Origin: an uncultured Eubacteriales bacterium
GTDB lineage: Bacteria; Bacillota; Clostridia; Oscillospirales; CAG-382
Direction: 5' to 3'
Assembly (NCBI GenBank): GCA_934444645.1
Contig: CAKSCV010000011.1
Coordinates: forward strand, 1-64,000
DNA length: 64,000 nucleotides
Made by a program: the position numbers and the translations under genes. Shown one piece after another: positions 1 to 8,360 of the stretch (its first letter is position 1; the number at the start of each line of letters is the position of its first letter). The notes below the pieces were generated by a model that saw only the letters and a list, made by a program, of their open reading frames with translations, had not been told where the DNA came from and ran no database searches.

Positions 1-448
1 TTGATTTTTTCTCCCTTTTTGCTGCCTTTTTCCTTTAAGTTGGGATATATGGGGCTTCGCCCCGTGTGCTTTTTGGTTACTTTTTGCACAATGCAAAAAG
101 TGACAATCCATTCCCTTGCAGGGAGCTCCGAGGTTCTGCAAACCTCGATTCAGCTCGCCGCAATGGCGGCTTCGCACGAACAAAATTAAAACCTTCCCAA
201 AAGAAGATTCGAGGTTCTGCAAACCTCGAATCAGCACAAACAAGAAGCAACTTCACACAAGCCCAATTAAATCCTTTGCCGCTTCGCGGCAACTCCTACT
301 TTTTGTAAAGTACAAAAAGTAGGACAAAAAACTTTTCCGCCTACGGCGGTGTCCCTGCCGGGACGGCACACTCCGTGTGCTTTTTCGCCGCCGCTTCGCG
401 GCTTTTCTTTCCGCCTGCGGCGGCCCCATGTTGCTGCCGCAACAAGCT
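1..448. repeat. Composite intergenic repeat, copy 1 (left part outside window)
   Basis: This stretch is non-coding and built from the hairpin modules that recur in five other places. Visible parts are the module hairpin of ACTTTTTGCA paired with TGCAAAAAGT (79-101), three GAGGTTCTGCAAACCTCG-type palindromes, each followed by an AATCAGC tail and an AATTAAA-containing linker, a second hairpin of CCTACTTTTTG paired with CAAAAAGTAGG (295-323), and a GC-rich tract with the palindrome GCACACTCCGTGTGC (about 367-381). Short reading frames through it simply translate the repeats and carry no recognisable domain. The end abuts the feoB stop codon, so these hairpins may also act as a terminator for feoB (inference). 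Confidence 0.75.
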
Positions 449-2572
449 TCAGCCGCCAAATAGCTGCGTCACCAAAAGGCAGGCCGCAAGGCCGAACACC
501 GTCGGCAAAACCGCCGCAAGCACCGTCCATTTTACGCTGCCGGTCTCCTTTTTGACGGTCAATAAGGTCGTCGCACACGGAAAATGCAAAAGCGAGAATA
601 AGATCACACACACAGCCGTCGTTGCCGTCCACCCGTTCGCTGTCAATAATTCCTGCAAGGCAGGGTTATCCATCGATACAAGACTCCCGTTTGCCATATA
701 AGCCATCACTATCACCGGCAGGACGATCTCATTTGCCGGAAGTGCTAATATAAAGGCCATAAGTATCACCCCGTCAAGGCCGAAAAGCCGTGCAAACGGA
801 TCTAAAAAGCCCGTGCAGTGCGCAAGCAGCGTGCCGCCGCCAACCGTTACATTCGCAAGAACCCAGATAAGCACCCCCGCCGGTGCTGCCGCAAGCACCG
901 CGCGCCCCAGTACAAACAGTGTCCGATCCAAAAAGCTCCGCACCGCCACCTGCCGCACATTCGGCATCCGATACGGCGGCAATTCCAAGGTGAATGCACT
1001 CGGTTTTCCTTTTAAGATGCTTCTTCCCAAAAGAAAGGAGGCCAGTAACGTGCAGCCGATGCCGAGCACGATAAAGGCTGCCAGCAGAAATGCCGCTTTT
1101 ACCGAGCCGCCGCTTCCGACTGCCAAAAACAGCGTGATCAGCGTTACAAACAACGGAAACCGCCCGTTGCAGGGCACAAAGCTGTTGGTAAGAATGGCAA
1201 TTAGCCTCTCGCGCGGCGAATCGATGATGCGGCAGCCCACCACGCCGGCTGCGTTGCAGCCAAAACCCATACACATGGTAAGCGCCTGTTTACCACACGC
1301 ATGGCAAGAGGCAAACAGCCGGTCAAGATTAAACGCGATCCGCGGCAAAAAGCCGATATCCTCCAATAACGTAAACAGCGGAAAGAAAATCGCCATCGGC
1401 GGCAGCATGACCGATACCACCCAAGCCACCACCCGATACACGCCGTAAATGAGCAGCTCGCAAAACCTCTGCGGCAGCTGTAAGGCGCAAAGGCCTTCAA
1501 ACAGCGGCGTTTCGGCAGAAAACAGTACCTGCGATAAAAACGCCGACGGCAGGTTGGCTCCCTCCATAGTCAGCCAGAAAATACCCATCAAAAACAAAAA
1601 CATAAGCGGAAAAGCCGTCCGGCGGCCGCACAAAAGCGCATCGATTTTGCGTTCCGTGCCGCCATAGGCGTTTCCTGCGGCAAGCGTCGCCTTGTCGGCA
1701 AGCGCTTTTCCGGTGTTTTGCAGACTTTCGGCTACCGCATCGCAGATTTTTTCACGGTCATACCCTTCGGCAAGCAACGCGACGCGCGATTGTTCCACAA
1801 CGGCGGCAACGGCCGGGTTTTCGAGAAGCTCTGTTTCAAAGTGCGTTTCGAGTGCCTTCAGCATTTCCGTGTCGCCGCAAAGCAGCTTTTCGGCAGCAAA
1901 CCGTGCCGGCAGTGCCGGGCTTGTATCGGCGATAACGGCAGTCAATTTTTGAACGGCCGCTTCAACGGGCTCCGGAAAGACGGCACGGCAAACTGCGTCA
2001 AAGGCGGTTGCCGCAGGCTTTTCGCACAAATGCGCCGCCGCACACATAAGTTTATCCAAGCCGCGGCCGTGTTTGGCGGCGCACGGGATCACCGCAAGCC
2101 CCAAATCCGCGGAAAGCTTGTCGAGGTCATACCGCACGCCCTTCTTTTCCGCCTGATCGAGCAGATTGACGCAGACAATGACCTTTGGCGTGAATTCCGC
2201 TATCTGCAAAACAAGCGACAGATTCCGCCCCAAGCACAGCGCGTCGCACACCACGATCACGCCTTCCGCACCGCCGAAGCAGATAAAATCCCGTGCGACC
2301 TCCTCTTCCGCCGAACGCGCACAGAGTGAATACGTTCCCGGCACGTCGGCAAGCAGATAGGTTTTTCCCTCAAAATCGACTTTGCCGACGGCGGTGGAAA
2401 CGGTTTTTCCCGTCCAGTTCCCGGTATGCTGGTCTAATCCCGTCAAAGCGTTGAAAACCGTGCTTTTTCCAACATTCGGGCTTCCGGCAAGCACCAAAAG
2501 ATGGGTATCCTTTGCGTGAAGCTTGGTTTGATCAAGCAGCTTTCGCCCGGTGGACGCCGATGTTAATCCCAT
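449..2572 (-). CDS. feoB: Ferrous iron transport protein B
   Basis: This encodes a 707-residue FeoB, the GTP-dependent ferrous iron transporter of the inner membrane. The cytosolic G domain is at the N-terminus: G1 GSPNVGKST (about 30-38), G3 DVPGT (about 76-80) and G4 NLLD (about 136-139). The C-terminal half is hydrophobic, with the conserved Gate-type stretch GFGCNAAGVVGCRII. The length is typical of the family. I chose the ATG at 2572 because AAGGAAGG lies 8 nt upstream; a GTG at 2581 overlaps that ribosome binding site. No feoA lies beside it, and it stands alone, divergent from galE. The G4 motif NLLD differs from the common NMLD/NMID form but keeps the specificity Asp. Identification is secure. 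Confidence 0.96.
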   Translation of the reverse strand: MGLTSASTGRKLLDQTKLHAKDTHLLVLAGSPNVGKSTVFNALTGLDQHTGNWTGKTVSTAVGKVDFEGKTYLLADVPGTYSLCARSAEEEVARDFICFGGAEGVIVVCDALCLGRNLSLVLQIAEFTPKVIVCVNLLDQAEKKGVRYDLDKLSADLGLAVIPCAAKHGRGLDKLMCAAAHLCEKPAATAFDAVCRAVFPEPVEAAVQKLTAVIADTSPALPARFAAEKLLCGDTEMLKALETHFETELLENPAVAAVVEQSRVALLAEGYDREKICDAVAESLQNTGKALADKATLAAGNAYGGTERKIDALLCGRRTAFPLMFLFLMGIFWLTMEGANLPSAFLSQVLFSAETPLFEGLCALQLPQRFCELLIYGVYRVVAWVVSVMLPPMAIFFPLFTLLEDIGFLPRIAFNLDRLFASCHACGKQALTMCMGFGCNAAGVVGCRIIDSPRERLIAILTNSFVPCNGRFPLFVTLITLFLAVGSGGSVKAAFLLAAFIVLGIGCTLLASFLLGRSILKGKPSAFTLELPPYRMPNVRQVAVRSFLDRTLFVLGRAVLAAAPAGVLIWVLANVTVGGGTLLAHCTGFLDPFARLFGLDGVILMAFILALPANEIVLPVIVMAYMANGSLVSMDNPALQELLTANGWTATTAVCVILFSLLHFPCATTLLTVKKETGSVKWTVLAAVLPTVFGLAACLLVTQLFGG

Positions 2573-2741
2573 TTGCAGCACCTTCCTTATTTGGTTTTAG
2601 TGTTCTCTTGACAGCATATGCAAAAACGGCGAAAAACGTCTCTTTGACGAATATATTTTGCAAATTTGCACATATATACGGTATATAGCGACTGTCATTA
2701 AAATAATATTCATCAAAATTGTTAAACAACGGGTGAAATTC

Positions 2742-2770
2742 TTGACAATCAGCCGTTTTGGGTGTAAAAT
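2742..2770 (+). promoter_or_regulatory. galE promoter
   Basis: TTGACA (2742-2747) and TAAAAT (2765-2770) are separated by 17 bp, and the galE start lies about 70 nt downstream. This is a near-consensus housekeeping sigma promoter seen directly in the sequence. Confidence 0.8.
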
Positions 2771-2838
2771 GAAAGCTCAGAGAGAAGAAAACGTGACCGG
2801 ACATTGCGGCCGGTCTTGCGAAGAAAGGAATGTGTGCT

Positions 2839-3855
2839 ATGAAGATTCTGTTGACCGGAGGTGCCGGCTATATCGGCAGCCATACCTGTGTGGAGCTGAC
2901 TGCAAAAGGGTATGATGTGGTCATTGCCGACAATTTTTACAATGCCAATCCCATTGTGATTGACCGCATTGAAGAGATCAGCGGCAAGCGTCCGACCGTA
3001 TACAACATTGATGTAGCCGATAAGGCAGCGCTTGATAAGCTGTTTACGGAACAAGAAATTGACAGCGTGATCCATTTTGCCGGTTACAAGGCAGTCGGCG
3101 AATCGGTACAAAAGCCGATCGAATATTACCGCAACAACCTCGACACAACGCTGACGCTGTTAGAAGTTATGCGCGCGCACGGCGTGAAGAAGATTGTTTT
3201 CAGCTCCTCAGCCACCGTTTACGGCGTACCCGAAACCGTTCCGCTTTGTGAGACCATGCCGACAAAGGGCTGCACGAATCCCTATGGTTGGACAAAATAC
3301 ATGATCGAGCAGATTTTGCGTGACGTAAATGTGGCATATCCGGATATGTCCTGCGTGTTGCTTCGCTATTTCAATCCGGTCGGTGCGCATAAATCAGGCC
3401 GTATCGGCGAGGATCCAACCGGCATTCCCAACAATCTCATGCCGTACATTTCGCAGGTAGCGGTCGGCAAATTAAAGCAGTTATCGGTATTCGGCAACGA
3501 TTATCCGACGCATGACGGCACGGGTGTGCGTGATTACATTCATGTGGTGGATTTGGCAAAGGGTCACGTCTGCGCCATCGAATATGCGGCAAAGCATACG
3601 GGTGCGGAGGTCATCAACCTCGGTACGGGCGTCGGCTACAGTGTGCTTGACATGGTCAAAGCTTTTGAAAAAGCCACCGGCAAGGCTGTGCCGTATGTTA
3701 TTGCGCCGCGGCGTGCGGGCGATGTGGCGGAATGCTATTCCGATCCGACCAAGGCAAAGGAATTACTCGGTTGGACGGCAGAATACGGCTTAGAGGATAT
3801 GTGCAAGGACTCTTGGAAATGGCAATCGGAGAATCCGAACGGCTATCGTGCATAG
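2839..3855 (+). CDS. galE: UDP-glucose 4-epimerase
   Basis: This 338-residue short-chain dehydrogenase-type enzyme interconverts UDP-glucose and UDP-galactose in the cytosol, supplying sugar nucleotides for surface glycans and galactose use. The NAD-binding Rossmann motif GGAGYIG is at residues 7-13, the catalytic Ser lies in SSSATVYG (about residue 124), and the YxxxK pair is Tyr149/Lys153 in PYGWTK. Length matches the family. The ATG at 2839 is preferred over an upstream in-frame ATG at 2830 because AAAGGA lies 9 nt before it. It has its own promoter and terminator, so it is probably monocistronic. Confidence 0.96.
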   Translation: MKILLTGGAGYIGSHTCVELTAKGYDVVIADNFYNANPIVIDRIEEISGKRPTVYNIDVADKAALDKLFTEQEIDSVIHFAGYKAVGESVQKPIEYYRNNLDTTLTLLEVMRAHGVKKIVFSSSATVYGVPETVPLCETMPTKGCTNPYGWTKYMIEQILRDVNVAYPDMSCVLLRYFNPVGAHKSGRIGEDPTGIPNNLMPYISQVAVGKLKQLSVFGNDYPTHDGTGVRDYIHVVDLAKGHVCAIEYAAKHTGAEVINLGTGVGYSVLDMVKAFEKATGKAVPYVIAPRRAGDVAECYSDPTKAKELLGWTAEYGLEDMCKDSWKWQSENPNGYRA

Positions 3856-3876
3856 AGGGCGCGCGAAGCGCGTTTG

Positions 3877-3911
3877 AAAGGACCGCAACCGGCTTTGGTT
3901 GCGGTCCTTTT
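3877..3911 (+). terminator. galE terminator
   Basis: The arm AAAGGACCGCAACC pairs with GGTTGCGGTCCTTT around a short loop and runs into T residues, about 20 nt after the galE stop codon. Confidence 0.85.
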
Positions 3912-3912
3912 A

Positions 3913-5670
3913 TGTGCCGCCGCAGGGCGGCGCAAAAGCACACGGAGTGTGCCGTCCCGGCAGGGACACCGCCGCAAGGTGGAAAAAAAGGATTTAATTG
4001 GATTGTGCGAATTTTTGGTTTTGTGCGCTGATTCAAGGTTTGCAGAACCTTGAATCTCCCTTAAAAAGGTTTTAATTGTTGTGGTACGAAGATGTTATTT
4101 TGGTGTGCTGATTTGAGGTTTGCGAATCTCGAAACTCTCTGCAAAGGGAACGAGTTGTCACTTTTTGCATCGTGCAAAAAGTAACCAAAAAGCACGCGGG
4201 ACTCCGTCCTGCGACCTCGATTCAAAGCTCTGCCGGAAAAGATTTTGTAAAGCTTTCCAGCGGCACGTATCGAAACCGGTTTTGCCTGCAAAACGCCGGC
4301 GAAAAGGCTTTGAATCGGTGCGAAAGGGTTACCGTAGTGCAGACGCAAGACTGATGTTTTTCGAAAATGGATTGTTGTACTGCAAGCTCATAGTAGCATG
4401 CGGTATTCGAAAAAGGGTTGCTGCACGTTAGCTTTGGTGCAGTGCGAAATTGGAGTTTTGCAGTGCTGAAATGAGTTTTTTCTTTATCGGTTTGCTTTGC
4501 ATGAGCCAAAAAACGCCTTTATCGCGAATCAAGAAACTTTCATTAGCAGAAAGCCTTACGAACTTCACTCAAAGCCGCTTTTTACGTACAAAAACTTCTT
4601 TTGCACGTGCCTTTCTTCGCTGTCCGCAAAAATTTCCATTTTCATAAACCAAAAGTTTTCCATTTACAGACAGCTTTACGCTTTGCCCTCAAAAGCCTCT
4701 CGTTTTCGCAACCAAAACATCGCTCGTTCGAACAACTTTTTACTGTCCTCAAAAGACGCTTTTTTTACGTACAAAAAGCCTTTTATTCGCACAAAACCTT
4801 TTTTATTGCCACCCAAAGCAATCTTTTTTGCCCTCCGCCTCCCATTTCAACGTCCCTTAACCTACTGTTTGCAAAGAATACAGCTGTTCTTTTGCTGTTC
4901 GCTCTAATTTTGTGCTGTAAAACCGGAACCTCGCACCGATTCAAATCATTGCCGGCGATACCCGGAAAACTGCAGTTTTCTGCGTTGCCGGTTACCTGAT
5001 GAATGCCGGTCACTTTCGCTTCAAAAACGTATCGACCGGCGATTTGAATCGAGGTCGCAGGACGGAGTCGTCTCCTTGAAACATGGTCGCCTTGCTCACG
5101 TCCGTTCGCAATTCTCCCTGTTTCGGCGGTCTCCGACGCACAAAAACTTGCCACCGGCAACTTTTTGCACGTCCGAGCATGCTTTTTGGTTACTTTTTGC
5201 ACGATGCAAAAAGTGACAACCCGTATCCCTTTGCAGGGAGTTTCGAGGTTTTGCAAACCTTGATTCAGCTCACCGCAATGGCAGCTTCGCACCGCAACAA
5301 TTAAAACCTTTGTAAGAGAGCTCCGAGGTTTTGCAAACCTCAAATCAGCCCGCCGCAGCCACAGCTTCGCACCGCAACAATTAAAACCTTCTTCAGGGAG
5401 CTTCGAGGTTCTGCAAACCTCGAATCAGCGCACCAAAACAATAACTTCGCACAATCCAATTAAATCCTTTTTTTCCGCCTTGCGGCGGTGTCCCTACCGG
5501 GACGGCACACTCCGTGTGCTTTTCGCCGCCCTCGGCGGCTATATCTCTGTTGCTGACGCAACATTTGCCGCCTGCGGCGGCATTTCCCGGCGGCAAAGCC
5601 GCCTTTATCCCTTTCCTTTCGGAAAGCTTTTTCCGAGGTTTATCAAACCGCAGATATTTACGAAAAGCAT
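3913..5670. repeat. Composite intergenic repeat, copy 2
   Basis: About 1.75 kb without a credible gene. In order it holds: an inverted GC-rich module (palindrome GCACACGGAGTGTGC), CGAGGTT/AACCTCG-type hairpin units, an ACTTTTTGCA hairpin (4160-4182), module C1 bounded by GATTCAAA and TTTGAATC (4219-4316), and a roughly 550-bp T/C-rich core of degenerate repeats (motifs such as ACGTACAAAAAGCC and TTCGCACAAAACC). The conserved core end CTTAACCTACTGTTTGC comes next, then module C2 (4938-5050), another ACTTTTTGCA hairpin (about 5192-5214), and three hairpin units in the opposite orientation to the left-hand ones. The whole element is therefore roughly inverted-repeat in architecture. Reading frames inside it translate repeats and look non-coding. 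Confidence 0.8.
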
Positions 5671-5671
5671 A

Positions 5672-5700
5672 TTGAAAAAGCAAATAAACTGTGCTATAAT
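5672..5700 (+). promoter_or_regulatory. Promoter of the kinase-recR-topoisomerase-DHHW operon
   Basis: TTGAAA (5672-5677) and TATAAT (5695-5700) are separated by 17 bp, about 60 nt before the kinase start and just outside the repeat element. Confidence 0.8.
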
Positions 5701-5759
5701 ATTATGATAAGAAATCTGCCCCTGTACGGTAAAAAGCCACGCAAAGGAGTTTTTGAAAT

Positions 5760-7634
5760 ATGTTCAAATCCAACTTTTCAAGGAATCTCGCTGCCTTTGC
5801 CCTTTTAATCTTTCTTTCTTTTTCGGCTATCACCCTCGTTTCTACCTTTGTTGTCCTCGATAATGCCCGAAACGACCGTATCGCTACATCAAAACGCTTG
5901 GCAGATGCCGTGTTCGACGATATTCACGACGGCTTAAAAACCTATAATGGCTCGTTTACCTCCACCGTTTTGCGTATCCAAAACCAAATCACCTATTCCG
6001 ACCGCTTTGCCGCCGTTTTGAATTCCAATATTTTCATTACCGACAAAAACGGCTTCATCCTATATTCCAGTACCCCCGCCTATCGCAATGCCTTCCGCGT
6101 TGAAACGGAAATTTTGAAAAAATATACCTCCTATCCCGGCGAAACTCATTGCAGCACCTTCGGTGGCATTTTTGATTCGGAATACTACATTTCCGCCTTT
6201 CCCATCGATAAGGAAAATGCCTCTTCCCCCGACGACATCTTCGGCATGGTCTTTATCTGCTCGCCTGCGGACAGCGTTATCAACACGGTAAAGCAAATCG
6301 TAACTCTCGTTCTTACGGCTCTGTTCTGGGTGTTCCTTGCCTCTGTTTTGGCCTTGTATTTCATCAGTAAACGCTTAAATGTGCCGCTTATGCGCTTAAA
6401 AGACAAATTCTCCGTCTTTTCCTCCGGCGATTATTCCGTGCGTATGCCGAAAACCGGCGTGACGGAGGTTGACCGGATCGGCGATGCCTTCAACGAAATG
6501 GCTACGATTTTGGAGGTAACGGAAAATTCGCGCCGCATGTTTTTATGCAACATTTCACACGATCTGCGCACGCCCATGACCAGTATCCAAGGCTTTACGG
6601 AAGCGATCTTGGACGGTACCCTGCCGCCTGAACGGCATCACTATTATCTGGTATTGATCCATAAGGAAATCAAGCGGTTATCCGGCATAGTCAACGAGCT
6701 TTTGGATATTTCAAAAATCGAATCGGGTACCCTGCAGTTGAATAAAAGTGTGTTCGATATATGCGAAATGGTGCGTCTTATCATCATTTCCCTTGAGGAA
6801 AAGCTGCTCGCCAAAAATATCGAATTTCATTTGGAGGCGCAAAACAGCCATTCCTATGTGCTTGCCGACAAGGATTCGATGTATCAGGTCATATACAATC
6901 TTTTGGACAATGCCGCAAAATTTTCCGACAACAACGGAACCATCCGCGTAACCGTTCTTCCGGAAATGCCCGAAGATACAAGTAAAAATAACACCTCTGA
7001 AGCCAAAGAAACAGCCGAAAAATCCGAAAAACCCGGAAAAGTCTCCAAAACAGACAAAAAGAAGAAAAATGAAGAAAAAGAGGAGGAGATCGGCTCTAAA
7101 ATTCCGAAATATCGGATTTCCGTCTACAATACCGGTATCGGAATCCCGAAGGAAAGCCTTGAGCAGATCTTTGACCGCTTCTATAAAATCGATATGTCGC
7201 GCGGCCTTTGCCGCAACGGCTTCGGACTCGGCTTATTCATCGTGAAAACCGTCATGGATCAGCACGGCGAACCCATCGAGATTAACAGCTGTGAGGGAAA
7301 ATACTGCGAATTCGTTTTCTCTCTGCCGCTTGTTTCAAAGCCAAAAAAAATCGCCTCCTTCGGATTGTCCGATCTGCCGTTAAGCGAAGTGCCGTCAAGC
7401 TTTCATTTTACGTCGAAGGAGCTTGAGGATGCAGAGCTGTACGATTTCAACGATCCTCTGCAGCCGCCGCTGCACGAAAATGCCGACGACCTTGAAATTT
7501 CTGTAATCGGTACACCGACTGATACATCCGAAACCTCTGCCGAAGTCTCCGAAACGCCTGCGGAAACAACCGAAACCTCCGAGACACCCGAAACACCGGA
7601 TGTTTCCGACACCTCCGGCGATGCGCAAAAATAA
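5760..7634 (+). CDS. Membrane sensor histidine kinase with acidic/basic insertion in its ATPase domain
   Basis: This 624-residue two-component sensor has TM1 at about 10-33, an extracytoplasmic sensing domain at about 35-175, TM2 at about 177-202 and a HAMP linker to about 255. The phospho-acceptor is His267 in NISHDLRTP. The ATPase domain has its N-box at about 377-391, G1 YNTGIGIP at about 456-463 and G2 NGFGLGLFIVK at about 486-496. Between N-box and G1 sits a hydrophilic Lys/Glu-rich insert (about 402-448) that would extend the ATP lid region. The last 120 residues are a low-complexity Thr/Glu/Ser/Pro tail of repeated SET/TPE-like units. No response regulator gene adjoins it, so the partner is elsewhere. 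It heads an apparent operon with recR 55 nt downstream. Ligand unknown. Confidence 0.93.
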   Translation: MFKSNFSRNLAAFALLIFLSFSAITLVSTFVVLDNARNDRIATSKRLADAVFDDIHDGLKTYNGSFTSTVLRIQNQITYSDRFAAVLNSNIFITDKNGFILYSSTPAYRNAFRVETEILKKYTSYPGETHCSTFGGIFDSEYYISAFPIDKENASSPDDIFGMVFICSPADSVINTVKQIVTLVLTALFWVFLASVLALYFISKRLNVPLMRLKDKFSVFSSGDYSVRMPKTGVTEVDRIGDAFNEMATILEVTENSRRMFLCNISHDLRTPMTSIQGFTEAILDGTLPPERHHYYLVLIHKEIKRLSGIVNELLDISKIESGTLQLNKSVFDICEMVRLIIISLEEKLLAKNIEFHLEAQNSHSYVLADKDSMYQVIYNLLDNAAKFSDNNGTIRVTVLPEMPEDTSKNNTSEAKETAEKSEKPGKVSKTDKKKKNEEKEEEIGSKIPKYRISVYNTGIGIPKESLEQIFDRFYKIDMSRGLCRNGFGLGLFIVKTVMDQHGEPIEINSCEGKYCEFVFSLPLVSKPKKIASFGLSDLPLSEVPSSFHFTSKELEDAELYDFNDPLQPPLHENADDLEISVIGTPTDTSETSAEVSETPAETTETSETPETPDVSDTSGDAQK

Positions 7635-7689
7635 TGCTTCAAAACGCGTCAGCCGCATCATCAATTACATCAACTGAAGGAAGGATACC

Positions 7690-8319
7690 ATGTCCGATAC
7701 GCTCTCTTATATTCCGCCGCTCGAAAATTTAGCCGCCGAATTCCGCAAACTGCCCGGTATCGGACGCAAATCGTCCTACCGGCTGGCCTTTGCCGTACTT
7801 GATTTTTCCGAAGCGGAGGCACAAGCCTTTTCACAGGCAATCTTAGCGGCCAAGCAAAAGGTCATGCGCTGCAAGATCTGCCAGAACATTTCCGATGCCG
7901 AGGTCTGCCCGATCTGTGCCGACCGCAAGCGCAAACAGAATCTCATCTGTGTGGTGGAGGATCCGCGCGACGTGGCAGCCATCGCAAAGCTCGGCGAATA
8001 CGACGGCGTTTTTCATGTGCTCGGCGGCCTTATCTCACCGTTAGAGGGCAAAACGCCCGATAAACTCGCCATCAAAGAGCTGCTTACCCGCGTCAACACG
8101 CTGCTTGCCAATCAAAACGGCGAAACGCCCGAAATCATTCTTGCCACCAATCCAAGCGTTGAGGGCGATGCCACAGCCATGTATCTTGCCCGGCTCATCA
8201 AGCCGCTCGGCGCCAAGGTCACACGCCTTGCCTATGGCATTCCGGTCGGCGGCGATCTCGAATATGCCGACGATGTAACGCTTTCGCGCGCGCTGTCGGG
8301 CCGCAACGAAATGGCTTAA
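7690..8319 (+). CDS. recR: Recombination mediator protein RecR
   Basis: RecR (209 residues) acts with RecO and RecF to load RecA on gapped DNA. The N-terminal helix-hairpin-helix segment LPGIGRKSSYRLAF, a four-cysteine zinc finger (CKICQN...CPIC, about 58-73) and a Toprim domain are all visible, and the length is standard. AAGGAAGGATACC precedes the ATG. In many Firmicutes recR follows dnaX and ybaB close to the replication origin. Here it instead follows a sensor kinase and precedes a topoisomerase A subunit, with 41 nt to the next gene. Confidence 0.96.
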   Translation: MSDTLSYIPPLENLAAEFRKLPGIGRKSSYRLAFAVLDFSEAEAQAFSQAILAAKQKVMRCKICQNISDAEVCPICADRKRKQNLICVVEDPRDVAAIAKLGEYDGVFHVLGGLISPLEGKTPDKLAIKELLTRVNTLLANQNGETPEIILATNPSVEGDATAMYLARLIKPLGAKVTRLAYGIPVGGDLEYADDVTLSRALSGRNEMA

Positions 8320-8360
8320 CGACTTTTTGAAAAACGAAAATCAGAAACAGGAGAAACCAA

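Noticed and set aside
4783..5343. 186-codon frame within repeat copy 2
   Set aside because: It translates hairpin modules and the core; similar frames in other copies are in different phases and interrupted, so no conserved protein.
5226..5435. Regularly spaced palindromes resembling a CRISPR array
   Set aside because: Spacing is similar but the intervening sequences are also repetitive and shared among copies, orientation flips across the element, and no cas genes are present.
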